This document shows positions 7,201 to 18,457 of a DNA stretch of 32,034 bases, piece by piece (position 1 is the first letter of the stretch; each line of letters begins with the position of its first letter). The stretch is from Chromatiales bacterium (lineage in GTDB: Bacteria; Pseudomonadota; Gammaproteobacteria; JAGRCI01). The notes under the pieces were generated by a model. It did no database searches, was not told the DNA's origin, and was given only the letters and a program-made list of their open reading frames with translations. The translations under genes were made by a program, and so were the position numbers. Location of the stretch: NCBI GenBank assembly GCA_020445565.1, contig JAGRGI010000033.1, positions 1 to 32,034 of the forward strand, given 5' to 3'.

Positions 7201-10200
7201 TGAAAGACCTGGGCAGTGAGCTGATCGAACAGGAGTCCAGGCGCTCAGCGGCGCTGCTGGACCTGGTTCGCCCGCTGTCCCTGGCCACCCGGGCGGAGAT
7301 CGAACTGGTGCGGGCGATGCGGCTCGTACTGCTGCCGCGCTCGGACCCCGGCCTGGAGGCGGATCTGTGGTCGTCTCGCCTGTTGCAGGCCCGCGATGCC
7401 AATGCCGTGGTGCTGCTGCCGGAGGTCCGCGAGGCCCTACATCGGGATCTGCGCCGCCGCCCCGCCGAGCTGGACGCCGCCTGGCGGCTGGTGCAGGCGT
7501 ATCACCGCGGATTGGACCCGGTGGTCCTGCGCGAGGAAGAGACCACCTATTGGGCACTACGCGGCGAAACGGCCCTCTCCGAGCGCCAGTTGGGGCCGAT
7601 CATCCAGGCGCTGCGCAGCAACCCGCAAGATGCAGAACTGCGCAGCTGGGTTGAGCGTTTCCTGCAACGGCTGCCGCCGGGAACCAAAGACAGCGATGCG
7701 GCCCGGATACTGCGCCAGGAACAAGCCAAACATGCCCGACAGACCAGCCGTCAAACCATCGAGTTGGGACTACGGCGCATTCCGGCGGGGCTGTCCATCT
7801 CCCTGCCAGCGGAAGAGAGGGCCACACCCTGGCCGGTACCGGCCGCAGAGACGATCGCCGTGCAGGTCTCCTGGCCTGTCGCTGAGGGCTGGCACGACGA
7901 AATTGTCCATATAACCCTGGCGGACACGCCGGCATCCGAAACATTTATCCCCACGCCGCCGGGCCTTCTGCGCCTGAGCAGCGAAGATCAGCGGGAGTTC
8001 GACCTGCTCCCGGACCGGCAGCGGCCATTGCTATTCGTGAGGCTGGACAATCAGTCAAACGACCTTCCCGCCGTATTGCGCGAGCAACTGGAGGATTTGA
8101 ACTGGCGCCACGAGATCATCCGCTGGAGCGAAGGGCCGAGCAAACACCGGCCCATCGTCCAGGTGTACGCCTGGGTCGACGAATCGATTTGGCCGGTGCG
8201 ACGGCTTGTTGCCAGTCTGGAGGAAATCGGCGCGGAGATACAGCTCACCGTCAGGGAGGAAGTACCGGTCGAGCCGCGCGAACGGCTTGCCGAAGCGCAG
8301 GCCGTGGTATTGCTATTCGACGGCGATGCCCTGAATACTCCCCACAGCCGTGACATCATCCGACTGAGCCTGGAGCAACGCACGGTACGCGGCGATAACT
8401 TTCTTCTTGTCGCCGTACCGGTCGACACGGATGCCCTCGTGGCACTGACCGGTTCGGACCTTCGCGATCGCATTCTGCTGGAAGCCTCGGCGATTTCTTC
8501 GGCACCGCCGAGCAAACAGATCGCTGAAATCCGCGAGATTCTGGCCAAGGGCCACGGGGCTCTCGGCACGAGAAAACCTGCCGACAGCTCGGCCGATGCC
8601 CTTCTGATCTGCGCCCCCAACACAAACCGATTGCGAATCTTCAGCGAGGAACTGGACAACGTATTGCCTAGCGGATTTTCGGAATTGATGGACGTGGCCT
8701 CGGCACTGGAGCAGGGCCAGCCAGTCCTTCTCCTGGACCAGCATCTGGTGCAACGGGTGGCGAAATCCGAGTCTGCAACTCCAGAGAAACCCGGCGAAGC
8801 GATACGCACCGCCATCGCTGCGGCGCAGATACCCGACGACCCGTTCCACCGGCAAGAGACCCTGCGGGCACAGTTGATCGACATCGAGCGAAACGCCGAA
8901 CGGGAATACCAGGAACGCTTCCTCGACCAGCGCTTTAAGATCACCGAGGCGCAGCAGCAACAGCTCCGCCGAGCAGCCGTACTCATCGGCGGCCGCCCCG
9001 GTTTTCTGGTCAGGGCTGCCCGTGCGGTAATCGACCGCCAGCCGGATACCGAGCCGTCGCTCACGGAGGTTGCCGAATTCGCTCAAGGAAGTATCGCCAA
9101 GGCTGAGGCGACGCTGCTGGATTTTGATGGCAATTTTGCCGTCTACAAACTCAATCCCCCGCCAGACGAGGGCGACGCACTTGCGCTGGCAAGCGAACCG
9201 GTACGGCTGGAAGACCGCTGCTACACCCTGATCGCCCGACCTGCGATGAACGAACTGCTGCTCGCCGGCATCGTGCGCGAGCCCGATTTCGCCGACCAAC
9301 CCGGCTCACCCCACATGCTGGCGTTCCGTCTTCCCGACGACAGCAGGTTCCACGGCACCGAAACGGTATTCGGTCCCTTGTTACGCAACGGCGAATTGAT
9401 CGGTGTGGTTTACCAGATTACGCCGCAAGCGGATTTCGGCGCCGAAGGCGATCTGGCCTACGCCATTCCCCTGTCGGGTCTGCTGCCCCTGTTGGGGTCG
9501 CGCGCACGTGCCACGCTGGTCGACCGTTCGCTACTGCGACCCAACGGCAACTGGGGAGACGTCGATATGGATGCCGCACCGTCCCAAGAGAACCTTCACA
9601 AGGCCGGTTTTCACGGCCCCCTCTGGCTCTTTTCGGACGCTCCCGGCATTGCCGGGCAATCGGCTCACTATCAACTTGAAGCCATCGGTGATGATGTCCC
9701 GACGTTTTTCCCGCCCAACGACGCTACCGCGTTTTTGGAGCGGCTCGCCGCCGAGACCTCACCACCAGCGGAATCGGTTCAGAACTGGCTGGTCCGTTCA
9801 CCGGTGCTTTCCGCCAGCGAGTTGGAAAAGATGCAAGCCTATGCACAATCGCTCAGTGAGGGGGGCCTGTTCCCCGGTCTGCGTTGGCTGTTGAGGGGAG
9901 TGGATCTGGAAGCCCTGAGCGAACCTCCCCAAGGCACCTCGCCAAATGCCAAGTTCATCAGTCCGCAGAGCTTCGAGCGGGCGAGAGAATTGAGGCGCAG
10001 CGGTCATTACGGTACGGTTCGGTCCCTGGCTCTGTCTAAAGACGGGGCTTTGCTGCTCAGCGCCGGCAACTCCGGCCCCGACCGTACGGTGAAATTGTGG
10101 GATCTTCGCCGCGGCCGGCTGATCCATTCCATCTCCGATCAGGCTGAAGAGGGCGGGCGCACGGCCCTGGCGCTATCGCAGACCCTGTTCGCAACAACCT

Positions 10201-10892
10201 ACCAGGAAGAAATCCGCCTTTGGGATCTGAAGACCGGCAAGCCAGTCCGCAGCGTGAAACAGGGTATTCAATCACCCTGGGTGGATATCGCCTTCGTTGG
10301 CGACAACTTTCTTGTGGCGGCCGATACGCAACAACTGTGGTTGATCGAACTGAGCACCGGCAACACCCAGATAACGACGCTGGGCAGTGCGCAAGCCGTG
10401 GCGGTCGCCGGCAGCGAGGACGGCAGACTGTTGGCGGTCCGCCAGCAGGACTCCTTGAACATTCTTGAAATCGTCGAAAGCCGCCTCGAACAGATCGACC
10501 GGCAGGAAACACCTCACCCCGGCGAACTGTTCCCCTTCCAACGGCCTCCGCTGCGCTTCACCGCCGAGGATCATTTGCGCTTCGGTTCACCGCAAATGGT
10601 CTGGGCGGGCGCAGAGACCGGCGTCCGACAGGAAGACAAGCAAAGCCTCGCCAATATCGCCGACCTGGCTGCCGACGGCACGGCCTTGTGGGTTACCAGC
10701 CCGGCCAGTTTCCAGGCGATCGGCGTGGACGGCGAGCAGCTCAGCCCGGAACTGCAATGCAACGGCCGGGAAATCTCATGCGCCGCACTGTCGGCAGACG
10801 GCCGTACCGCGGTAGCCGCCGACTATGATCACAATCTCTGGGTCTGGTGGTTGGCCGATCAACGTTCAGGCGACGGGCAACAAACCGCCTGA
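7197..10892 (+). CDS. Large WD40-repeat protein of the TIR-MoxR-vWA operon
   Basis: This 1231-residue protein closes the operon. Its N-terminal ~130 residues include LEADLWSSRLLQARD, a block that, from memory, resembles the SAV_2336-type proteins associated with vWA-MoxR conflict systems. Residues about 319-411 look like a degenerate TIR-type alpha/beta unit (VQVYAWVDE..., then AQAVVLLFDGDAL) without the catalytic Glu. The middle (about 420-900) is unassigned. The C-terminal ~300 residues form a WD40 propeller: TVRSLALSKDG, then RTVKLWDLRRG, then EIRLWDLKTGKP, then a more diverged LWLIELSTG and LWVWWLAD. The propeller may recognise the trigger or hold the complex. The ATG at 7197 was chosen because it overlaps the vWA stop like the other junctions; ATG also recurs at 7200. 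The gene ends 16 bp from the convergent epimerase gene. Confidence 0.75.
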   Translation: MMKDLGSELIEQESRRSAALLDLVRPLSLATRAEIELVRAMRLVLLPRSDPGLEADLWSSRLLQARDANAVVLLPEVREALHRDLRRRPAELDAAWRLVQAYHRGLDPVVLREEETTYWALRGETALSERQLGPIIQALRSNPQDAELRSWVERFLQRLPPGTKDSDAARILRQEQAKHARQTSRQTIELGLRRIPAGLSISLPAEERATPWPVPAAETIAVQVSWPVAEGWHDEIVHITLADTPASETFIPTPPGLLRLSSEDQREFDLLPDRQRPLLFVRLDNQSNDLPAVLREQLEDLNWRHEIIRWSEGPSKHRPIVQVYAWVDESIWPVRRLVASLEEIGAEIQLTVREEVPVEPRERLAEAQAVVLLFDGDALNTPHSRDIIRLSLEQRTVRGDNFLLVAVPVDTDALVALTGSDLRDRILLEASAISSAPPSKQIAEIREILAKGHGALGTRKPADSSADALLICAPNTNRLRIFSEELDNVLPSGFSELMDVASALEQGQPVLLLDQHLVQRVAKSESATPEKPGEAIRTAIAAAQIPDDPFHRQETLRAQLIDIERNAEREYQERFLDQRFKITEAQQQQLRRAAVLIGGRPGFLVRAARAVIDRQPDTEPSLTEVAEFAQGSIAKAEATLLDFDGNFAVYKLNPPPDEGDALALASEPVRLEDRCYTLIARPAMNELLLAGIVREPDFADQPGSPHMLAFRLPDDSRFHGTETVFGPLLRNGELIGVVYQITPQADFGAEGDLAYAIPLSGLLPLLGSRARATLVDRSLLRPNGNWGDVDMDAAPSQENLHKAGFHGPLWLFSDAPGIAGQSAHYQLEAIGDDVPTFFPPNDATAFLERLAAETSPPAESVQNWLVRSPVLSASELEKMQAYAQSLSEGGLFPGLRWLLRGVDLEALSEPPQGTSPNAKFISPQSFERARELRRSGHYGTVRSLALSKDGALLLSAGNSGPDRTVKLWDLRRGRLIHSISDQAEEGGRTALALSQTLFATTYQEEIRLWDLKTGKPVRSVKQGIQSPWVDIAFVGDNFLVAADTQQLWLIELSTGNTQITTLGSAQAVAVAGSEDGRLLAVRQQDSLNILEIVESRLEQIDRQETPHPGELFPFQRPPLRFTAEDHLRFGSPQMVWAGAETGVRQEDKQSLANIADLAADGTALWVTSPASFQAIGVDGEQLSPELQCNGREISCAALSADGRTAVAADYDHNLWVWWLADQRSGDGQQTA

Positions 10893-10908
10893 ACAAACGG
10901 TTCCGTAG

Positions 10909-11823
10909 TCACTCGGGAAGAGGCAGAGTCTCGACCTGCATCACCAGACTGTGTTCGCCGTCCGGTTCCACGGTGACGACATCCGCCAGGGCGTTGGCGG
11001 CTTCCACGCAGAGCATATTGCGCCAACCGTCGTCATCGAAATCCGCCATGCCGGCGGCCTTTTCCTGCCAGGGGTTCCAAACCACCACGGAGCGGCTGCC
11101 GAAGCGACGTATGCGCACGGCGCGCCGCAGTGAGGGATCGTCTATCTCGCAAATGCCATCGTGGCCCTCGAAGACCCGGTCGGTTTCGGCCGATAGTTTC
11201 ACCGGGCCTGTTTGAACCCCCTCGGCAAAGCCAAGCACCTTGTCCTTGTAAGAGAACCCGGACAGACCGCCGACTTGCACCGAGTTGATATCGCCCACTT
11301 CGAAATAGGTATGAAGGGCCTCGGTGATGGTAAACGGCTCCCGGTCGCGATTGTGGGTACGCAGTTCCATTCCCAGACGCCGACCGAAGCGGATCTCCAG
11401 TTCCAGGCGAAAGCGGTGGGGCCAGAGGGTGAGGGTCTCGTGGTCGTCTTCCAAGGCCAAGGTCAGCCAGGGCTCGCCCTGATCGTCGCTGCCACTGGCC
11501 TCAACCCGCCAGAAGCGATTGCGCACGAAGCCGTGCTGGGGGAGCTTCGGATCGTCTGGATGGGGCCCGAACCAGGGCCAGCACACCGGCACGCCGCCGC
11601 GGATGGCCTTACCCTCGCCAAACTTGGCAGTACGACTCAGCCAGATGAGGTTTTCCGAATGTGCAGGCGCGTAGTCCAGCAGTTGGCCGCCCAGCAATGA
11701 AACCCTGGCCTTGCACGATGAAGTCTCCACCACTGCGACGATCAAACCTCCCGGGCCTTTCTCGAAACGCAGACCGGGACGCGCAAAATCGTGGGTCAGC
11801 TGAGAGACGGACTGCAATTGCAT
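10909..11823 (-). CDS. yeaD: D-hexose-6-phosphate mutarotase (aldose 1-epimerase-like, YeaD family)
   Basis: This 304-residue cytoplasmic enzyme of the galactose-mutarotase fold interconverts the alpha and beta anomers of glucose-6-phosphate and related hexose phosphates (EC 5.1.3.15 in the family). Recognisable blocks are GGQLLDYAP, IRGGVPVCWPWFG, PQHGFVRNRFW (His97), ITEALHTYF (His171) and NMLCVEAAN (Glu274). The last two segments hold the acid/base pair of the fold. Length fits the family. AAAGGAA lies 8 bases upstream of the start. It is transcribed away from the small secreted-protein gene at 11919, with 95 bp between them. An alpha-glucan phosphorylase two genes away makes a glycogen/glucose-phosphate link plausible, although they are not in one operon. 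Confidence 0.88.
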   Translation of the reverse strand: MQLQSVSQLTHDFARPGLRFEKGPGGLIVAVVETSSCKARVSLLGGQLLDYAPAHSENLIWLSRTAKFGEGKAIRGGVPVCWPWFGPHPDDPKLPQHGFVRNRFWRVEASGSDDQGEPWLTLALEDDHETLTLWPHRFRLELEIRFGRRLGMELRTHNRDREPFTITEALHTYFEVGDINSVQVGGLSGFSYKDKVLGFAEGVQTGPVKLSAETDRVFEGHDGICEIDDPSLRRAVRIRRFGSRSVVVWNPWQEKAAGMADFDDDGWRNMLCVEAANALADVVTVEPDGEHSLVMQVETLPLPE

Positions 11824-11918
11824 GACAGTTGTTCCTTTGGGTTCGATGCCTGTGAGTGCGGGGCACTTTCACGGCGGTTTCACGGTCTCAACAATGTCGT
11901 CAACGATGGAGCCTTTCC

Positions 11919-12155
11919 ATGAAATCCTTTCCGCTCACGATTCTCCTTCTCGCGAGTCTAACCTCTGGAACGGCCAGCGCCTCAGGCATCGGTTCGTTCG
12001 TCGGTGCCCAACGTAACCTTGGTCTGCATCAGACCGTTCACCCGTCGGACGTTTATCGTCAGGCGCCGCACCCCGACACGGCGGCGCCCCAGGAGGCGAA
12101 CAAAGCGCCCGAGAAAGTAAAAACCGAACCCGATCCCCGGCAAGCGCCTCAGTAA
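11919..12155 (+). CDS. Small secreted Pro/Ala/Lys-rich protein of unknown function
   Basis: This 78-residue product has a clear signal peptide (KSFPLTILLLASLTSGTASA, cleavage about residue 21-23), then a short polar mature part of about 55 residues ending in a Pro-, Ala- and Lys-rich tail (EANKAPEKVKTEPD). I do not recognise a domain. GGAG lies 7 bases upstream of the ATG, which favours this start over an upstream in-frame ATG at 11856. Its last seven bases overlap the last seven bases of the oppositely oriented acyltransferase gene. Expression is likely but function is unknown. Confidence 0.6.
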   Translation: MKSFPLTILLLASLTSGTASASGIGSFVGAQRNLGLHQTVHPSDVYRQAPHPDTAAPQEANKAPEKVKTEPDPRQAPQ

Positions 12156-13024
12156 AGCTTGCGACCGTCGGGTTGGATGCCGAAACGCTTGTAGGTCCAC
12201 TGGTACTGCGCCGGGTTGCGACGCACGCATTGCTCCACGCCCGCATTCAAAACGGCGGCGGCCTTTTCCACGTCCCGGTCACCGACGGCCGGATCTGCCG
12301 ATTCGAAGCGCAGGGCATAGCCACGCCCCCAGGACAGCCGCTCGGCCACCACGAAGAAGGCCGGCAACTGGGATTTTGCCAACAGGCGATTCACCAGGAT
12401 CATCGTAAAGGCCGGCTGCCCGAAAAACGGCGCGAACACCCCCGTCCCCTTCTTCGGCTGTTGATCGGGCAGAATGCCGATCAGGCGTCCCTCCTTCATC
12501 GCCTTGTAGAGTGACCGCACGCCCCCCGTATCCGCCGGAACCAACGCGCTTCCGGTCCGCTCACGGGCGGCGCGAATAATGCTGTCGAACACCTGCATGC
12601 GGGGCGGCCGATAGAGGGAACTCAAGGGCCAACGCTTGCCGCAGTAAAGACCCACCAGTTCCCAGGCCCCCAGATGGGGGGCCAGCAATACCCCGCCCCG
12701 CCCCGCTTTCCGGGCAGCATCGACGGCCTCGGCCCCCTCTACTGAACGCACCATGCGCAGCGCCCTTTCCGGGCTCGCCTTCCACAACGGGCCAAACTCC
12801 GTGGCCGTCTTGCCCGCTTCGATCATGGCCTTGCGATACAGACGCCGACGTTCGTTTGGATCCATGTCCGGGAAGCACAATTGCAGATTGCGTTGAGCCA
12901 CCTCACGGGTCCGATTGGGCACCAGCATGAGCAGACCCCCGAGCAGTGCCCCCATACCGTGATTGACCGGCAGCGGCATCCAGGCGAGTACCTGCAACAG
13001 CGTGTGGATCACCCAGGCCGGCAT
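12149..13024 (-). CDS. lpxL: LpxL/HtrB-family lipid A (Kdo2-lipid IV-A) acyltransferase
   Basis: This 291-residue membrane-bound acyltransferase adds a secondary acyl chain to the lipid A precursor during lipopolysaccharide assembly. The catalytic HX4D/E motif is HLGAWE (His117, Glu122). Further family blocks are SSLYRPPRMQVFDSII, ILPDQQPKKGTGVFAPFFGQ and the C-terminal NPAQYQWTYKRFG. A hydrophobic N-terminus acts as the membrane anchor. I chose the ATG at 13024 (a purine-rich GGGGTGG lies just upstream) over 13111, which would run into the phosphorylase gene. It begins 22 bp after the phosphorylase stop on the same strand, so the two may share a transcript. Which position it acylates (LpxL, LpxM or LpxP role) cannot be told from sequence alone. 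Confidence 0.88.
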   Translation of the reverse strand: MPAWVIHTLLQVLAWMPLPVNHGMGALLGGLLMLVPNRTREVAQRNLQLCFPDMDPNERRRLYRKAMIEAGKTATEFGPLWKASPERALRMVRSVEGAEAVDAARKAGRGGVLLAPHLGAWELVGLYCGKRWPLSSLYRPPRMQVFDSIIRAARERTGSALVPADTGGVRSLYKAMKEGRLIGILPDQQPKKGTGVFAPFFGQPAFTMILVNRLLAKSQLPAFFVVAERLSWGRGYALRFESADPAVGDRDVEKAAAVLNAGVEQCVRRNPAQYQWTYKRFGIQPDGRKLY

Positions 13025-13046
13025 GGCCACCCCTTTTCCGATGGCG

Positions 13047-15608
<2,562 letters not shown>

Positions 15609-15831
15609 GGCGAAACCGTCTCAGGTGTCTTTCTCTGAACCGGCGGGACCCGCCAGTCTCGGTATATGGTAGACCGCTAACGGCCGATGCGATGGGAGGA
15701 CGAGAGAAATCGCAGGGAAGATGAGGCCGATCAAGTGCGCAGGGGTACTCCGGCCATCCGATTGGCCTGTCCCCAAATCCCGGAGATCCGGTTAAGGCCA
15801 CACCGCGGGCTGCCGATAACGAAGTGGATTC

Positions 15832-16557
15832 CTATAGCGAAAACAACAGCCCTGCCCGTCTGAGTCGGGATTCGGTTTCTCTGCGCTGTTTTGCCCCCTG
15901 GTAAACGAAAGCCACTTCGAAATCGCCGCTGGATGTGCGGCGCCAATCCAGAGCAATTCCTTCCACGCGACGTTCCACCGCCAGGACGAATGCCTCGGCC
16001 CGATACGGACGGTCGAAAACCAGCAGTGTCTGCCGACCGCTGCCGCTGCCGTTAAGGACGAAACGCAGGTGCCGATGAATATATCCGCTGTACCATTGCG
16101 CACCCTTGGGGATGCCGCCGGTCAGGCCGATACGGCCGGGGCCGTAATTGTAGGCAGCCAGGGCACGGTGGAGGTTACCATCGTAACGGTCAAGCATTTC
16201 GCGCAGGTAGCGTGCACCGGCGTGGATATTGGTACAGGGTTCAAAAAGCCTTGCCTTGGTGTCTACGCCCAGGTGCTTGGCAGTATCAGGCCAGAGGATC
16301 TGCATCACGCCCAATGCATTGGCCTTGGAACGGGCGGTTGGATCGAAATTGCTTTCACCCCTGGCAACGGCCAGAAGCAGGGTCAGCGGCAGGCGCTGTT
16401 CGCGCGCAGCCTCCTCGAAACAGCGCATGTAGGGATAGTCGCCTGCCGGAGCGAGGTGTCTCTGTCTGTCGACATACTCGCGCCAGACCGCCTCGTCACA
16501 GAGCGCAATTTGCGGAAGGGCCAGCAAAACCCATAGTGCCGGAAGCAGAAATTTCAT
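15832..16557 (-). CDS. Soluble lytic transglycosylase (SLT domain), last gene of the envelope operon
   Basis: This 241-residue periplasmic enzyme cleaves peptidoglycan glycan strands to 1,6-anhydro products. It has a signal peptide (KFLLPALWVLLALPQIALC). The SLT/goose-lysozyme-like domain starts near residue 45, with the catalytic glutamate in ARGESNFDP (Glu68), ANALGVMQI (the G-V-M-Q motif), and ALAAYNYGPG. The C-terminal ~80 residues are an added domain I do not recognise. The signal peptide ends at a Cys that could be a lipobox (ALC), so membrane anchoring is possible. The start overlaps the preceding stop as ATGA (16554-16557). It probably opens the cell wall locally so that the apparatus encoded upstream can cross it; that role is inference. 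Confidence 0.88.
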   Translation of the reverse strand: MKFLLPALWVLLALPQIALCDEAVWREYVDRQRHLAPAGDYPYMRCFEEAAREQRLPLTLLLAVARGESNFDPTARSKANALGVMQILWPDTAKHLGVDTKARLFEPCTNIHAGARYLREMLDRYDGNLHRALAAYNYGPGRIGLTGGIPKGAQWYSGYIHRHLRFVLNGSGSGRQTLLVFDRPYRAEAFVLAVERRVEGIALDWRRTSSGDFEVAFVYQGAKQRRETESRLRRAGLLFSL

Positions 16558-17069
16558 GGCGCGGATTCCACGAGTTTCATACCGGTGCGTTGTTCCAGCG
16601 CCGCCAGCACGGCGTCCTTGGCGAGCGGGTCGGTATAGGCGAGTTCCACCCGAAATTCGAACAGACCGGCGCGACGCACGGTGAAGTTTTCGCCGCTGAG
16701 TTGCGACAGGCGGTCAGCGAAACCCTGGGCTGCCGGCCGATTTCGGAATGCGGACCAAACGGGCTGTATTCTTATCTCCTGCAAAGGCGGCGATTCGAGC
16801 GCAACAACCTCTGTCGGCAGCGCCGGGGCCTCATTCGGTTCCCCGGTCGGTACCGGCTCGGGGGAAACCTGCTGTTCGCCCCCCGCCCCCGCGACGTTCA
16901 TGTCGGTGACTGGCGCCGGAACCGCCCCCGAGGCGGAGATCTCCAGCATCGCAGGGCGCAGCGGGACAATGGGATTGCCCGACGATGGCATGGACGATGC
17001 CGGCTTCAACACCCACCAAACCGTCAGCACCAACAGGCTGCCGACCAGAAAACCCAACAGACGAATCAT
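16554..17069 (-). CDS. Membrane-anchored protein with C-terminal SPOR-like domain
   Basis: This 171-residue protein has one N-terminal membrane helix (IRLLGFLVGSLLVLTVWWVL), a Pro/Glu/Ala-rich linker of about 75 residues, and a C-terminal domain of about 65 residues. That domain's pattern (SAFRNRPAAQGFADRLSQL, then VRRAGLFEFRVEL, then a second AA-rich helix) resembles a diverged SPOR repeat, the fold that binds denuded peptidoglycan. It overlaps both neighbours by start/stop tetranucleotides (17066-17069 and 16554-16557). With the transglycosylase next door, a cell-wall-localising subunit is a reasonable guess. The SPOR call is weak because the canonical glycines are not all present. Confidence 0.6.
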   Translation of the reverse strand: MIRLLGFLVGSLLVLTVWWVLKPASSMPSSGNPIVPLRPAMLEISASGAVPAPVTDMNVAGAGGEQQVSPEPVPTGEPNEAPALPTEVVALESPPLQEIRIQPVWSAFRNRPAAQGFADRLSQLSGENFTVRRAGLFEFRVELAYTDPLAKDAVLAALEQRTGMKLVESAP

Positions 17070-18457
17070 TGCTGCCAACCTCCGTCCCGAGCCAAGGTCG
17101 GGTCCTGTGCAAGGCGCCGCCATTCCATCCAGGGACGATTTTCCACCTCCAACCGCGTGAGTTCGGCCAACCAGCGTGCCTGCCCGGCGGGTGACAAGCC
17201 CCGCTGCCGACCACAGGCACCGGGAAGGCGACGCGTCAAACGAACCATGCGACCGGCGACGGCCTCGTCGGTAATGGCAATTGCATAGTAGCGGGACGCT
17301 TCGTCGTACTCTGGGGAAGAAGCATCCCGAATTCGCAAGAAGTTGCCAGCACGTTGCGCAGGACCGACTTCGGCGTCGCAACCGTGGGGAAACACCAGCT
17401 CAGCCTGGTCGTCCGGTGCAAGCCGCAGGACGAACAGCCAGGCATCCCGCGCCAGTGCTACCCGAAGCTCGCGGCAGCCTTGGCAGTTCCTGCCATCATC
17501 AAACGCCACGGTATTGAACGCCTCGACCGTGTCCTGCTGAACCGCCGCTTGCCGTGCCTCTGGCTGCCTTGGCAGCACCTTTCGCTGATAGGCGGACAAG
17601 GTCAGCGATGCCGGACTGACCTCATCCCTGGCGGTGGCGACCACCCACAGTTGATCCAGATCTGTATCCACGGGATGGCGTTGCACCGCCAGACGAACCT
17701 GCGCAGCGGCCTCATTCCCGGTAACGCGGACCACACCGCCCTGGGCCAGGTAGTTGCGCAGCAGCCCTGCCAGGGCTTCGTCGCTGGGCGCGAGCGACAC
17801 GGTCAACTCCCCGGTTCCGCCTCTGCGCAGGCGGCAATCCAGCCGGTCTGCCAGATAGCGCGCCAGGCGGTCGGTTTCGTTGGCTTCGAAAGGCAACTCG
17901 CGCAACCCGCGAAGGGACTCATCGGGTCCATCCTGAGTCAGCGCCTTCAATTGGCCATCGCTCGCCGTTCCGCTCCAGGCCCAGGCAAATCCCGACACCC
18001 AGCGTTGGTCCAGCGGGTCCAGCAGTCGTACCGAAAGCCGCAGTTCGTCGCTTCCCTGTACTTGAAGGTCGATGCCGAGGAGATAGGACACGTCCGTCAA
18101 ACCGCGGCAATCGTCACTGGTCGGCCGCCGATCGGCGTCGATCAGGCGGGCCGGGGGTTGCCAGAGAAGCCGAATGCCCGACTGGCGCAACAGATGGTCC
18201 CTGATTCTCACTCTAACGCGCTCGGTCAAGGCGTCCATGCTCGGGCTCGGACGCTCGCCCCGGAATTTCACAATCAGTAAGGACTGATCGCGGAATTTAG
18301 GGCTAGCAGCCAGACGTTCCGCCAATTCCGGGGCCAACGTTTGATCCACCCAGCGCATCAAATCGTCACCGGACTTGAGGGCGGAATGCGAACGCACATA
18401 GGCCGGCTGGCAGGCCACCAACGCCAGACAGCACGTTATCAGCAGCAGCGTTTTCAC
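17066..18457 (-). CDS. Outer-membrane-type lipoprotein with FlgO-like and DUF4384-like parts
   Basis: This 463-residue predicted lipoprotein has the lipobox LALVAC with Cys16 after a hydrophobic signal (KTLLLITCCLALV). The N-terminal part (FRDQSLLIVKFRGERPS...) recalls the FlgO/CsgG-like fold of outer-membrane-associated periplasmic proteins. The C-terminal part (AWLFVLRLAPDDQAELVFPHG) recalls DUF4384, a domain of surface or secretion-associated proteins. Several cysteines occur in pairs (CQGC, CGR). The start is GTG at 18457, forming a GTGA overlap with the preceding stop. Both domain assignments are from memory and moderate. It is probably the outer-membrane component of the operon's apparatus. 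Confidence 0.65.
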   Translation of the reverse strand: MKTLLLITCCLALVACQPAYVRSHSALKSGDDLMRWVDQTLAPELAERLAASPKFRDQSLLIVKFRGERPSPSMDALTERVRVRIRDHLLRQSGIRLLWQPPARLIDADRRPTSDDCRGLTDVSYLLGIDLQVQGSDELRLSVRLLDPLDQRWVSGFAWAWSGTASDGQLKALTQDGPDESLRGLRELPFEANETDRLARYLADRLDCRLRRGGTGELTVSLAPSDEALAGLLRNYLAQGGVVRVTGNEAAAQVRLAVQRHPVDTDLDQLWVVATARDEVSPASLTLSAYQRKVLPRQPEARQAAVQQDTVEAFNTVAFDDGRNCQGCRELRVALARDAWLFVLRLAPDDQAELVFPHGCDAEVGPAQRAGNFLRIRDASSPEYDEASRYYAIAITDEAVAGRMVRLTRRLPGACGRQRGLSPAGQARWLAELTRLEVENRPWMEWRRLAQDPTLARDGGWQQ

